Shown here: positions 38,201-52,124 of the stretch, one piece after another
Layout: each line of letters starts with the position of its first letter
Position numbering within the stretch: the stretch's first letter is position 1
NCBI RefSeq assembly: GCF_018691265.1
Contig: NW_024881282.1
Span: 55,782,227-55,846,226, forward strand
Reading direction: 5' to 3'
DNA: 64,000 nt
Source of the DNA: Tyto alba
Lineage: Eukaryota; Chordata; Aves; Strigiformes; Tytonidae
Position numbers and translations under genes: made by a program
Notes under the pieces: generated by a model
The model's database searches: none
Told to the model about the DNA's origin: nothing
Seen by the model: the letters and a program-made list of their open reading frames with translations, nothing else

Positions 38201-41200
38201 GATAATGATTCTATCTTCTCAAAAAAACTACTCTTAGTTGATGGAAAACTGTTTACATCCCTCCCTGTGCCTGGCTGATTTTCACCAGTCCTTATGTTCA
38301 GTAACTCTCCTACCAGATATTTGACATCAACTACCTAACAGAAAAAATGTTTTATTAATTTCATCAGCATCACAATGAAACATCTGCTTTCCATAAATCC
38401 TTCAGATATTACTGGATTATATTTCCTGTAAAACATTAGGAATAAGGGAAAGCAAACAAGTACATCTCTAAGCTGGTTTTCATGCCTGAACTTGTAAAAT
38501 ATGATGTGCCAGTGAAGGAGAAAGTAATATGTGTGTGTTTGTTTCACTAATGTAAGCATTGTTTTCTCTTAGTAGACTGTTAAGCTATTTTTACCATGAG
38601 AATATATTTGTCTGTTTGTCACTTCTGCTATTTCCTTCCACTAGATACAGAGTCCAGTGATGAAATCCTGGTCCTTTAGATGTTAGCAGGAATGATGCTA
38701 TTAACAAAGGAAAATCTCACAACTGACTCCATGCTATTTAAAAAAAAAAAAAAAAACAAAAAAAAAACCAAAAAAAACCAACAACAACAACAAAAAAAAC
38801 CTGCGTACTTCTGTGATCCCACATACTTTTACATATCAGACTGATTTTTTTTTTCTATTTGAAATCTCTGCATGGAAGGTTGCACTTTAAAACATTTAAC
38901 TTGAAAAACATACTATGTAGATAGAGTTTAGGTTATAGGTATTGCATATTTGACTAATTGGGGTAAATTTTCATCAGCATTTGCTTGAGCTTCCCTATTT
39001 TTTCCCAAACAGGGAGTTACCAGGAATTAATTTCTATGTGTATGATATATCTGCAAAAGTTGATGTGCCAACCTTAGTTTTACTGGCAGGAATTCTGGGT
39101 AATGGTGCTGCTGAATGACAAAAAAAGCACTGGCTTTGAAACAGCACAGGTGTGCATGCACATTTGCACAATTTTAATTTTCAGTCACATTGTATTAAAT
39201 TATGCAACTTTGGAGAAAGAAGGACTAGATCTGTATTTTAAGTCAAATGCATGATGCATCAATGCATGATGCTTAATATGATGGAAGATAAAATATATTG
39301 TCATTACAGGGAATTATCTCTCCAGAAAATCAAAGTACTACTTACAAGAAAATCACCATTCTCCAAGACCATCTTTTGAAAGTCTTGTTTCCTTAGCTAG
39401 TTTTATTCTGTTTATTTTTTTCTTGTTCTTGCTATTATTTTTCCTTTGAATAAAGCTGAATGTTTATCAAGAATAATTTATGTTTCCTAAGTGTCAGCCA
39501 CATTAGAAAGCTGATACTGAATTTTTCTTCTCACTTGATGTGCAGTCATTCCTCTTCTCATTATTGCATTGCTAGCCTATCTGACTTGTTTATAGTCCAT
39601 TCAAGTAATTTATAAAGATAAGAAATTACAAAAGTCATTTGGAAGCCTGCAGACATCCCACATGGTAGAGCTCCAAATGGATGTGGTCTTTTTTATGTCA
39701 AATAAACCCTTGCTATATATTCACTATTTCTTTTTCAACCCTTGTTTTTATTTAGTCCCTCACTTACGGATGAGTGAATGTGGAGATCTTCATCAATCAG
39801 ACAGTTATTCCACAATTGCTGATGTCCTGCTCTTCAAATAAGCATCTCAAGGGGGAAAAAAAAAATAAATTGGAAAAAAAAAAATCTGTAAATGCCTCAG
39901 ATGATGAAAAAAACACGATAAATGGGTAAAGTTTAAAATGTGATTAAGAAAAGCCCAGTCTGTGACAGAAGTAAATTTCATATGTGAGGAATAGTTTCAA
40001 TACATGACTTAAACCCAGATGAGACAGACATAATACGATGAACACTCAACACAAATCATGCCAGATCAAAGCTTATAAATGTCTCTGGAAACAGTGTGTG
40101 GTCTCCTTCTGCTTCCCATCAAGCCTTTCCATTATAAACTCCCCACTGTCAATGTTGCTTGTGAGTTGGAGATCGACAAAGATGGGATGTTTGAGCAGGC
40201 TCCTTAAAGACAAGCTGAAATACCTTGGCAAGTCCGTAGGTCCACAGGCAGCTTTGTTGTCTTAGAACTAAGCAGATAGCAGGCCATAGCAAAGCAATAG
40301 TGAGAAACTGCTGCTCTACTAATTAAAAGTCAAGTTGGAGTTTAATGGCTTAATCAGACTGTAAATAAGTAAAGAGACATGCAGAAAAGCCACCAGTAGC
40401 TCTTGTGGTGACATTTGTGCAGACGGTTTGGGCACTGAGAATGGCATATTTATACATATTTATGTGCATATTATCCTGATGTGAAGAATAAAATATTTCC
40501 TGCTTGTGCGATATTATCCTGCTCAGAGGCAAAGAAGGAAATCAGAGAACTCTGCTAGAGGAGTAGCTGAATGGTGACCTCTCTGTGGGGCCTCCCAGTA
40601 AATGACTCAACACAGCAACCAGGTTATTCCCCATGAAGATATTACTGGCTTAATATCTAGTTGTATCAGAGAGTTTTTAAAATATGCTGGTTTGGAGAAT
40701 GTGGGAAGGGAGCATCAAACTCCATCTTAACTGTTCAAGACAAACCTCTGGCAGACAGAGAAGGAAAAGCAGCAGCTGTACCTGGCAGGTTTTCTCTCTC
40801 GGTCCATGAACAGAAATAATCTGGATCTACTGGGGCTGTGGACACAGATTGTGAAGGGAAGCACATTTTACTATTTTAATTTATCTAGATGCCACGTTGC
40901 ACCTGGCTAAGATGTATTACCAGCAAACAGTTTGGGATACCTTTAATTCCTCATCCCAAGTGATCAGGCACCTATTGAGTTAACAGAAAGGAGTGATTCT
41001 AGGACAGAGGCTCCTACAGGTGACTGGGGCATGCAGTGAGACACCTTCATCATCCCACCAACACACCACTTACAAGTAGATGGCAACTCTGCATTTACAG
41101 AACAACTCCTGGCCTAAAGACTAAGTGATATACAGAAATGTGGATGAGTGTGACCTGACAAGTGTTGATGATGCTCATGGAGGTCATATTGTTTCTGAAG

Positions 41201-43403
41201 TGCTAAGAAAGCTGTCCCACATGATGGCCACATCTCCAAAAAACTAATTATGTGTCCCACTTCAGTAAAATTTGAGTTGATATGCAAGAAGTCAGGGCTT
41301 TGGTCTGCTGACTGATGTTTCTTCCTGAGGATGTAGCACCACTCAGAATTGTAGTATATTGCTCAGTATTCAGGGACTGTGTTTTTACAGCACAGGTTAG
41401 AACCAGGAACCATGGGGTGCTGCTCTCTTTCAGAACAAATTCTTGAAAACACATTATTTATATAGGTAAGAGAAAGTTAAGGAAAGATCAGTAAAGGGCA
41501 CCTCATCCATAGGTACAATATATCTTTCTGCAGAAAGCATCTCGTTTTTTTACAGGGTCCCACAAACTTTGTGTAGCACTTCTGTTCCTAAATACCCTCC
41601 TCCTCCCTCATTTCCTCTCGTTTGGTAGCAGCATAACACAGGACACTGCTCACCAGACCGCTTCATTTCCATGCCCTGTCAGAGCTCCTCCACCCTCATT
41701 CCCTCTATCCAAAGCAAACATTAAAAAAATTCTTAATAATACCTGGAGGAGAAGGAATGGAATTTCCAATCAGAACTTAAGCTACAGTCCTGGCTTCTTT
41801 ACCAACCACTTTAATTACTAATAAGGAAAAATATAAAAGATGGAATTTCTGAAGGCAGCATTGAAAGGAGTTAATATGTCTTTCCTAGCCCGCTATCGTG
41901 GCGATATATTAACTGCCCAGAAACTGGACAGAGGAAGATAGTCACATAGAAGGTCAGACAAAATCTTATTTAAAAAAAAAAAAAAAAGGAGCCATATTGT
42001 CATGTTAATGATTTGTCTCTCAACAGTTTCTTCAAACTGGTAAGCCTAAGCCACGGTTTTTCCAACTGTAATGTTTTTGTACAAAAGCTTTTTGTCCTAA
42101 TATGGCATGCTACCTAAGTCTACCTGCGTATGTGTGTCAGTCCTGTGAAATGAAGGTTCAGTTTCACAAACCACAGGTTTAGGAAATCTTTTAGCATTTG
42201 TAGGAAACTAGTCATGCAAACTCCTGCCTGAAAAAAGAAAAGCAGGTTTAGGTAAGTCCTCATGGGAGTCTCTTCACTGTGGTCCGGATGGACAGGTAAA
42301 GTCTGTCCTTAGAAGGATGGTCATTGAGAAACATCTAGTGTTCACAAAGGTTTCCTGAAGTGTGTGAATGCATGTGTGTGTGTACACAAAATAAATGTTA
42401 AACCAGTAGATAGTGACTGTAAATTGCTTCTTGCTGTAGCAAGACTCTTAACAGTCTTCAGTATTTGGAGATTTTTTACTTCTATTTGAAATTCTTGTTT
42501 CTAAATAAAACCAGTCTTGAGGAAAGGGTTTTGCCTGAATGCTGTTTTTATGCAGCCATCCCCAGCCAGCAAGCTTGCTGGCTTATAATTCCAGTTTTGG
42601 AGTACTATTCATAGCAACTATCAAAAAATTCAGTTTTCAGTTTATCACTCATTGTTTGATTCAATTAATGGAATTTAAGTTAATTTTACAGCACATTTTC
42701 TTTTGGTTTTCAAAATATACATTTTCTAGTCACCAGAAAATAACAATTTTTTAATAACATAATTAGTTAAGTTTTGATTTACAAGACATATGACTTGAAA
42801 CCATATGATTTCCAGGATTCCAGTAATTATTTTTAATTCAGTCTATAAAAATTCTATGCCATATTAACCATCAATGTTGGGAAAGAAGCCAAAGACACAG
42901 TTTAACTTTTTATGATTTAAAAAAATCTTATTTTCCAAACTGTGTTCAACTCCTGGTTTAGTAGATATTTTTCTATGCAGATATTTCAGTGTTAAATCTG
43001 TGAAGGCTAGTCAGCACAGGATTAAAATGAAACAGAATCCAGCAAGTAATGTCTAGACCAGATCTTTCATGGACCAGCTGCTCTGTGGACACAGTATGAG
43101 AATGTTTAAAAGACACCATCTCCAGTGCAGCAACATGAGGGACTCGGAAAAAAAGAGCATTGTAACCACTGGGTTAGAAAAGACTACTTTGAAAGATTTG
43201 GCTGAATTCAGCAGATATCAATAAAACCAAGATTTGTTGCATTTCATGTCCTGCCTTGAAGGGTGTGTTAGAATACCTTTCTCAGCTAAAGAGAGCTCCC
43301 TTAGATTTATTGCATACACCTACTTCATCAATGCTTATTGTTCTCAATCTTCTTATTGTACCTCAGCTTTTGTTTCCCCCAAGTAAACAAATAAATAAAT
43401 TAA

Positions 43404-43405
<2 letters not shown>
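38201..43405. other. Non-coding AT-rich DNA
   Basis: It contains an A-rich simple repeat (38740-38802, opening with A17), a duplicated 12-mer at 39246-39271 and a 16-A run at 41982-41997. No exon, RNA gene or interspersed repeat is recognisable. Frames at 40038-40265 (plus) and 42539-42754 (plus) are unremarkable. Confidence 0.5.
38740..38802 (+). repeat. A-rich simple repeat
   Basis: A17 followed by interrupted A-runs with C and CC, ending in CAA triplets. Confidence 0.85.
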
Positions 43406-43434
<29 letters not shown>

Positions 43435-43455
43435 CAAAACAAAACAAAACAAAAC
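43406..43455 (+). repeat. (AAAAC)10 microsatellite
   Basis: Ten perfect AAAAC pentamers, preceded by AAAT-type repeats and followed by poly-A and CAAAC variants up to 43493. The Lys/Asn/Gln-rich frame crossing it is an artefact. Confidence 0.95.
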
Positions 43456-43493
43456 AAAAAAAAAAAAACACAACAAAAAACCAAACAAACAAA

Positions 43494-46400
43494 AAATGAT
43501 TTTTTAAAATTCTTAATATTATTTACATGAATAGCATCTATTTTTAGGAAAATATTAAAAACCCAGGACTGAACTTTTGGTTGTAAGTGGGCAACTCCTC
43601 AAGTGGTCCTTCAGGTTGTACAGACAACAAAACTTTCCTTTGACTCACTGAAAGACAACATTCAGAGAGCCTATTTGTCTTGTGAAAGAGAAAATTGGTG
43701 TATTGAGAGGAAAACTCCGAAGTCATCTGACAGTATTCATTTCAAACTACCAAAAGGAAGCAACTACCTGGATCTGGAGCAGAACTGTTCAACTTTGTGA
43801 GGTTTTCAGTACTCAATATAAAGGGAGACCCCAATTCTTTGCATAGGAAGAAACCACTGCTTTTGATACATACTCATTAATCAAATTTGTAAAACATCAT
43901 CATAAATACTTTTAGATGTGAACAATTAAATTTTTGAGGAAAAAAATATGTATTTTCAATATGGACTATGTGCACAGAAATACTTCCTAACCAAAAGCCT
44001 GGTATATTCTGTTGATTCATGTGAAGCACATACAAATTGAAAGTTGAGCAGAATTCTGCCTATGACTGCATGTTTTCCGTCCATGCCCACACTACTCATC
44101 TGCAATTTTTCTGAGCCCACTACATAAGAAGAAGAAAGTGTTATTTACTTCCAAAGTTTTTAAGCAAGTTGATTTTATGTACTCACTCATTTGTTCATAG
44201 GTTTTATTCACTCACACGCTCATACCCACTTACTCACAAGCACCATGCATGTACTCCCAGGTGGTTTGCCCACAGAGAACGGGGGACAGCAGCTGTCAAT
44301 ACATCTCGGGGGGTCTTCTTGATTGGCAATGAAGAACTTGTTTGGATAGATCTTTCCTTTCATTTGGGAGTTGTTACTTGTGGTGGAGTTTCCCTTACTT
44401 AAAAATTTTGCTTAGTCCATAAATCTCAGACCACGTTGCAGCACATTGTCTGCTTTCCTTTGGTTGGAATATATGTTTGAAGTATTGGACTGTAGTTAAT
44501 TTTCATGTTAGGCTAGAGGGAAAAAGAAGCAGTAAATGGGACATGCTGCAACCTTGTCATCATCATCCCGGTGTGAGGGTGCACAGACTCCTGTTGGCAA
44601 AACAACTCTGCTGGGGTTTTATCAGGCTACAAGCTGTGTGACCTCAACATAATCATCACTTTCCTCAATCTTACTGCTGAGAATGGGGTGCTGGCAATAG
44701 TGTCCTGCGGTCAGGGTCCTTCAGTGTCAACACAGGCCATTCTTTCAACCTTTCCACTGTTTTTCTTCTGGTGCTTGCACACATTTTCCATACTTCATCC
44801 ATGTTAATCTTAATATTTGTTTTAGAAATCTCTGTAGCTTTACAAAATTTGACAAATATGACTTATAAAATAGGAAGGCTTTCCATGGACTTTGAAATGC
44901 TGGCCAACATCTAAAACCAGGAGTTTGTTGATGGTTAGAAGAGCATTTCTTATTCTACATGTCTTGCAATGTCTACTTATTTTATTTATTTTATATCTTA
45001 CTGGAGCCTGATTTTCAGTTCAAATTGAATTTCAAAAATATTTTGTTTAGTTAAGTTTGATTTTCCATGTTATTATTTTATTTTTTAACTCATGTTAAGA
45101 CCTCACCTTTTATGGTCTAAACCACTGATTTCTAACTTACTTTTCATCAGCAAAAATATTATGAGTTTCCAACTCTATTTTCTTTTCTCTTAATTATTAA
45201 CAATTTATTTAGGGCCAACACCACTAGAATGCATGTAATCTGTTGTCAGGAGCTTTGGCTTTGATGATGATGATAGGGCACACCAAATCTCCTGGTGAAT
45301 TTGCATGTTAAAGCACAGTACTGATAAAAGTCTTGCTAATGATCAGAAAGCTCCTCTCCAATGTCAGCAATCTTTTCCAAAATATGTAAGCTGGCTGTCT
45401 GAGGCACATTAAATATACCAAAATCTTCCTTCTCTCTGTAACATAAATCTGAAAAATCTCTGTTAGGTAGATTTTGAGCACAGTATTTCTCGTTGTATGA
45501 TTCTGTCTTGCCTCCCTCAACTCCAGGCAACTCAGCTGTCTTTAACTTTTCCTCTTTAATTTTTGCAAGTATCGCTGTTAAAAAAATTAAATTTCTCTTA
45601 ATTTTTCCCAGTTTTAGATAGTATCTGCATATCACTTTCTTACCGTATTTACTAAGCAGAATTGAACAAAGTGCTTGGATTTATGCATAAAACTTCTCAA
45701 AATGCATTTTGCGATAAAGTGTTTTATGTTATTAAGAATTGTAAAATTATTACTGCACATCAGTTTCATTATGTAGCTTATTTTAAATGGGGAAGAATAT
45801 TTTAATGGTCCAAGAAAAGACATATTTTATACCTTACAACTGGAGATATATCTGTAATTTTTTCCATAAAATATGCATGAATGATTTTCAGCTCCATTTA
45901 ACTAATGTGTTTTGGAAAGTCTTTGCAATAGTAAATGCAACAAATCTCAGGCAAGATGAGAAGTAATGCATAAGTGTGGTTAAGAGTAACTTTTCATTTT
46001 GCAGTTCAAATTTTGGACCAAATGTTTCTTTATGTAGATAGCCTCAGTATTATTCTGGAATGTGACAGAGTGATCAGCAGGTATAAAATTGCAAACTGTG
46101 TCAGAAAATAAAAATGTCCAAACATCATAAACTACTCACAATGTATTTGCTAAAGGAAAAATAAGTGTATGCATCCTTAAACTGACTAGGAGAACCTCTG
46201 GGAACTGACTATTAGCTGCTCCACAGATGGATGCAAAAGACAGTGTTGGCCTGAGCCAAGACCTACTAAATACAGAATGAAAGATAGCAGAAGTCACTGA
46301 GAAGCAGGGGCTAGGTTGGTATTGCCCAGTGTGGATGAGTGTAGTCTACACTTCATTAAAGTCTCAGAATCCAGAAGGCATCTGGGTCTGCAAGAGCACA

Positions 46401-47112
46401 TTGCCCTCTCCTTATCTCTCACACATCTGCTATGTAAAGTACATCTTTCCTTTGATGTTACCCAGATACAGATCAGCAGTGCTAGGGACTGGAAGCTTGT
46501 CCCCGCTTTCAGAAGTCTGGGAACAAGCCTGGTTCCTAAAACTGAACAAAGAACAATAAATGTAACTTTGCAAGTAATTGATGAGATATGCCAAAAGCAC
46601 CTTAAGAATGCTGTTAATAATTATCTGCTCAAAAGAGGGGCAGCTGTCACATCAGAAGCTGATTGCTAAAGTTTCAAAACTGCAAACAAAATTCCTGAAC
46701 CTAGAGTCATCCCACCTAACTCAGGCTTATAACTCAGTGGAACCAGCTCAGGAAATGAGTGTCCCAAGTTCTCCCTTATGATCAATATTTAGAGATAATC
46801 ACCTCCATGGAGCAATTCAGCACGCCTAAAATCTTAATTTGACAGTGCCAGGACTCCTGGAAGAGAACTAGCTTTTACAATAGACCATAATTAAAAAATT
46901 AATCCCAGTTCCACACAGAGAGAACAGAACTCCAGCTCTGCTCCACCTCTAGTGAATTTGTAAACCACTCACTGAGAAATATGTCCTCTTTCACCCATTT
47001 CTAGGCCTGTGATTTTTTCACTTGTGACTGTTCAGAAGTTTAGTTTCATGAGACAGAATGAAGACTATTTTTGCTTTGGATACAGTAGGTTTTGTTATTA
47101 GAGCATAATTCT
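43494..47112. other. Non-coding DNA with anonymous open frames
   Basis: Candidate frames are a minus-strand one at 45336-45686 (described separately) and a plus-strand one at 46316-46669. The latter opens with TTG and shows no domain. No repeat is recognised. Confidence 0.5.
45336..45574 (-). other. Anonymous open frame behind an acceptor-like site
   Basis: On the minus strand a T-rich stretch ending AACAG at 45575-45579 is followed by about 79 open codons to a TAG at 45336-45338. The frame is in fact open back to about 45683 with no ATG before the acceptor-like site. The encoded sequence is hydrophilic and rich in Glu and Lys, ending in LHILEKIADIGEELSDH. It could be a terminal exon. Equally, T-rich/AG words are common in this AT-rich DNA and a frame this long is expected by chance. 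No homologue is recognised. Confidence 0.18.
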
Positions 47113-48407
47113 GGGACTTGAAGCAGCTAATCCTGGAAACCATTTCCAGGCACATTAAGGACTTGAAAATAATCAGGAGTACTCATCATGGCTTCACCAA
47201 GGTGAAGTCGTGCTTGACAAACTTCTAAGATGAAATAACTGGCCTGGTAGATGAAGGGACAACAGTGGATATTGCCAACCTGGACTTTAGTAAGGTCTTT
47301 GACAGTGTCTCCCAGAAGATCCTCATAGAGAAGCTATGTACACGCTGCATGAGCAGACGGTGAGGTGGACTGAAAACTGGCTGAATGGCCAGGCCCAGAG
47401 GGTGGTGATCAGCTGAGCAAAGTTTAGCTGAAGGCCAGTCACTAGTGGTGTACCCCAGGGATCACTACTCGGTCCACTCCTGTTTAATTTGATGGAGCAG
47501 AGTGTACCCTCAGCAAATTTACAGACAACACCAAACTGGGAGGAGTGGTTGATATGCCAGACGGTCACCTTGTCATCCAGAGGGATGTCAGCAGGCTGGA
47601 GAATTGGGCTGACAGGAACCTCGTGAAGTTCAACAGGGAGAAGTGCAAAGTCCTGCACCTTGGGAAGAAAAACCCCTGCAGCAGTATTGCTGGGGGTTGC
47701 CCAGCTGGAAAGCAGCTTGGCAGAAAAGGGACTGGGTGTCCCTGGTGGACACCAAGTTGAACATGAGCCAGTAATGTGCCGTCGTGACAAAGGAGGCTAA
47801 TGGTATCCTCGGCTGCATTAGGCAAAGTATTGTCAGCAGGTCGAGGAAGGTGATCCTTCACCTTTATTCAGTGCTGGTGAGGCCACACCTCGAATGCTGG
47901 GTCCAGTTCTGGTCTCCTTAGTATAAGAGAGACATGGACATGTTGGAGAGAGCTCAACAAAGGTCCATAAGGATAAGTAAGGGACTGGAGCACCTGACAT
48001 TTGGGGGAAGGCTGAGAGAGCTGGGACTGTTCATCCTGGAGAACAGAAGGGTCAGAGGGATCTTTTTAATATATATAAATACCTGACTAGAGGGTGCAAA
48101 GAAGACAGAGCCAGCCTTTCTTCAGTGGTGCACAGTGACAGAACCAGAGGCAGTGGGCACAAATGGAAACACAGGGGGCTCACTCTGAACATCAGGAAAC
48201 ACTTTTTCACTGTGAGGATGACCGAGCACTGGCACAGGTTACCCAAAGAGTTTGTGGAGTCTCCATCCTTGGAGATATTAAAAAGCCATCTGGACATGGT
48301 CCTGGTGACTGGCTGTAGGTAGCCCTGCTTGAGCAGGGTGGTTGGACTAGCTGACCTTCAGGGGTCCCTTCCAACCTCATCCACTCTGTGATTCCATGAT
48401 TCTGTGA
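47113..48407 (+). mobile_element. CR1 LINE, longest copy, with reverse-transcriptase motifs, plus strand
   Basis: About 1.3 kb of CR1 running from the reverse-transcriptase domain to an intact 3' tail (CTCTGTGATTCCATGATTCTGTGAG). Motif A reads LDFSKVFDSVS (from 47280), with its catalytic aspartate at 47283-47285. The next block reads GVPQGSLLGPLLFN (47447-47488). The motif-C region reads KFTDNTKLG (from 47515), where CR1 normally has FADD, so the second catalytic aspartate is Asn. These blocks lie in three different frames, and a short deletion is evident near 47489, where a MINDLD-type stretch is missing. The copy cannot encode an enzyme. The long minus-strand frames at 47323-47861 are its antisense shadows. 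Confidence 0.96.
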
Positions 48408-51400
48408 GCTTTTGGTGTAGGCTGTTAGTCTTGGGAAAACAATCTAACCTATGAGTTACTGTATAAATAGTGACATAATGACACTGCTATTGTCAGTGCT
48501 GAACTTCTGGGGCTTCTCTAGCAAGTGATGCAGTGTCCATTGAGAGAGTAACAGCAGTGCTTTAGGCAAGGAGAAGGCACCCACCTTTGTAGAACAGGTC
48601 CTGCTTGCCATTCACAAGTTAACTAATTGCAAACAGGGTTATCAGGTTTGGGTGATATATCCTAAAGAATAAGCAGTTCTTACCCATAAGCATTCATACA
48701 TAGGACTTAGACCACATCTGAAATTAGCTAACTTGGCAAGTAATGAGCTCCCAAAGGGTACCATCCTCCAGCGCAGCTCTATGGTCAAATATTGCTCAAT
48801 TTTCTCAAGAGAAAGCCTATATATTAAAATAAAAGTCTTAGTAAGAGTTACAAAATCAGCCCTCTTTGTTTCAGACATGAAATTTTTTGCCATCAAATAC
48901 TGTGTAACTGCCTTGCAAAATTTGTACCTCTGCAAATATTGTCAATATATACATTATTTTAAAACTGTTTGAAAGGATGCCTTGATATATTCTGTTTTCA
49001 AATGTTATAACAAAAATGAAAAAAACAATATGAGAAGTATAACATTATACTTTACATGATTGGTAGTATTGAAGTGAAAACAGTTATACAGTCATCCTAC
49101 TTCATTTTGAAAACCTGAACATTACTATTCATGGAAAGGTGGGATTGAAATTACAGCAAATAGAAACCCAGATAGTAGAAGAAATATAACACAAGCAGTG
49201 GCAATGCACTATTTATTATGTGCTAAATTGCCCCATTAACATAACTTCTTCTGACCTTGAAATATCACACTGAAGACAAAAGAGTAATACTGCCTCAATG
49301 CCTGTTGATTTTTGCATTTTATGTGGAAAATGACAAGATATCTGGGATATGTGGCCATTATAAGTGTATCTGTTGCTACTCCTTGTCAAGAACATACATT
49401 CAGCATAATCTTCAGATAAGTAATGTGTGAAAGAAAGGTCAACTAAACAATATTTGAGCATAGACTAGATATTGATCTAACATTCAATTTCCTAGGATGA
49501 GAAAAATATCTGAGGATTAAAGGATTATAAATTAGGTGTGCAAGTTATGTGTCACCTCTGCATGTAACAGAGGTTTTAAGATCCAAAAGCAAAAGTTAAA
49601 ACTACCTGGAATCTAGTCCTTACATTTACTTTCTTGTACTAGTGACAGATCAGATGAGTATGTATCACAAAGCCTATTTGTTCCCCAGGAAAAAAATACA
49701 CTAAAACATTTTTTTCTTTTTTGTAATTCCTCTATTATAATTGATGTTTGAGCTCCATCCCATCCAATTTCTAATCAATACAGTTTTATCCATGTCAGTA
49801 TTTCTAATTTAGCTATTTATTCCAGTGTGACTAAATTAGGTGACTAAGAATTAGATCAACAGCATTAAGTATTTTGGTGCTCTGATAATAAAGGGATGAA
49901 TGGAATAAAATATTGGAAATATTTTGCAACTAATAATTCATTTTATTACCATGGATGATGGGTGTTGATGGTTGATAATTTAGTTTTTTTTTTTTTTTCT
50001 CCATGCAGTAGGAAGTCAGACCCAAGAACAGTGGCAGAGTCTTGAGGAACATTTGGCTGGTTTCCTCATATTATTCCTCTCCAAAGGCAAAATTAACATC
50101 AAGAAGTTAGATATAGTATATGACAACAACTGGGATAGAGCCAAGGCAAATGTTCTAGGCATAGTGCCTGGATATATTCAGATTTCAAGGCGGTGTCGTC
50201 AACTTCACTGAATACTTATTTGGTGCTTATAATATGTTAACAATTTACTCAGACCAGAGTTCTATGTAGCAGACACAGAAAGAGTATCCTTTTTTTTTTC
50301 CTATTAAAACTATCAACAAAATCTTCTGTTTCACATAAAAATTACAAAATTCAAAAGCACTTGCTCAAAATATTGCAGCATTAGTATTACAAGTTAAAGC
50401 TTCAGTCCAACTCCCAATTCAATATTATTATATGGATATGTATAATTACATATCTGTGTGTAGGAGGGTGAGAGAGTGTGTGTGCGTGCACACATATGTC
50501 TGCATATGAAATAAAAGGTACATATAATATAACAAAGGACAGATATAAAAAACATGACACTGTGCTATTGATTCAAAAGTCTGAAATAAAGTCTTGCATA
50601 TAAATATCTCTTTGAAACCAGAGGAGTGCCAATATTTTATTCTGGACCAAAACCACACGCAAGGTAATGCCAGTAACAAAACATTTCATTTAAATCCCTC
50701 TCTCCCAAAATTTTTTTTTTTTTTTTCATTAAGCAAAACATTTGAAGGTAGTAGTAGGAACACAGTTTGCAAATTATATTTTAGAAGAGTTTTTCACAGC
50801 AAGAGTGAAAGATATTAAATACATTAATTATCCTCAGATTAAGATATGGATTTATAGAGGATATAAAAATCAATTTGGTGAGAAATTGTGAAGTAAATAT
50901 GACTGTTTGATTTGTATCTTAAATTATTTTTTTTGCTATCTTATGTATTACTCTAATATATGAGAACTGTTATTATTTTCTAATATGAAATCCATATACT
51001 GTTATTCCTATTTAAAGTGAGTTATTAGGCTTCACTAAAGTCCTTGAGAATTTTTATTTCTAACTTGAATAAGGTCATCTCCTCACCTTTGGCTTTTCTA
51101 AGAAAGATACATCTGATCTACAGAATTATTACAAGTAGTAACCTTTCAATTAGCATATATGTTAATATGTCAATAGTGAAATGAATATAATACAGCAGTA
51201 TTGTTATCTTTCCCTAATCTCCTCTATGACATTCTGTACTTAATGAACCATGAGTAACTTTCATCTGTTTTACCATGCTCTACTGATACCCTTGAGTTTT
51301 TTATAATAGTTCTTGGACACAAGAGCAGATAAGATGACAATAAATCTTGACATACCATCACAACAATAAATGTTGAGATTCACTAGTTACCTGATGTTTG

Positions 51401-52124
51401 CATGAAGTAGGAGTATTAGCATATTCCTAATAGTAATACTAACAGTTTTTGAAAATGGTAAGCATGTGTTCATCATTTCCCTTTTATGCTTAAAGACACC
51501 TCACCTTGAAGCATTTTGTAGCCATGCCATTGTTCAAATTTCACGCTCAGTACAGCTGTCTTTACAAAGGTTCCACATTTCTCATGAGTAACTGAGCTGA
51601 AGAGCCCCAAAATGCTTGCCTTGTGGCAGAAAATGATCAGCATGATCTCTGATCGTGTTTCAGGATACAACATAGATACATAAGTGTATTTATCCACCCA
51701 GATATACACATATATTCATTTGTCTATAAAAAAATTTCTCTTATAAAATAGATGAAAGCACTTTTTCTCTCCAAGTCCACATCTCTGAATATCACATAAT
51801 AACTGAGAAATGTTGTTAAGTGAATTTTTCATACCAAGAGTGGGGTTTAAAATATCTTGAGATGTGTTTTCCTCATAACCAGTTTTTATAAACTGGATTT
51901 TACAGATTCTTCAACTGAATATTAGGAATGTTTTGCCATATTACATCAATTATATAAAACCTGTCTTATTTCTTCAAAAATTTTCTAAATAAAGTAATAT
52001 GCCCATAGCCACTCTGAAAGAAGTTATAGAAAAAAAGGTAAAAGTCATGTTTCTTTCTTTCACTACTTAAACTTCTGGTTTAGGAAAGAAGACCCACTTT
52101 TAAAGTTATTACTTTCTTTTTAAT
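48408..52124. other. Non-coding AT-rich DNA
   Basis: T runs occur at 49984-49998 and 50711-50726, and a GT/CA-rich patch near 50457-50500. I recognise no gene or interspersed repeat. Frames at 48642-48935 (minus) and 48733-48972 (plus) overlap each other and show no domain. Confidence 0.5.

Noticed and set aside
43256..43507. Lys/Asn/Gln-rich 83-codon frame
   Set aside because: Its second half is translation of the (AAAAC) microsatellite.
46316..46669. 117-codon plus-strand open frame
   Set aside because: It opens with TTG, and no domain, splice context or repetitive origin could be shown.
47323..47861. Minus-strand open frames up to 155 codons
   Set aside because: They lie wholly antisense to the CR1 copy and follow its codon structure; they are shadows.
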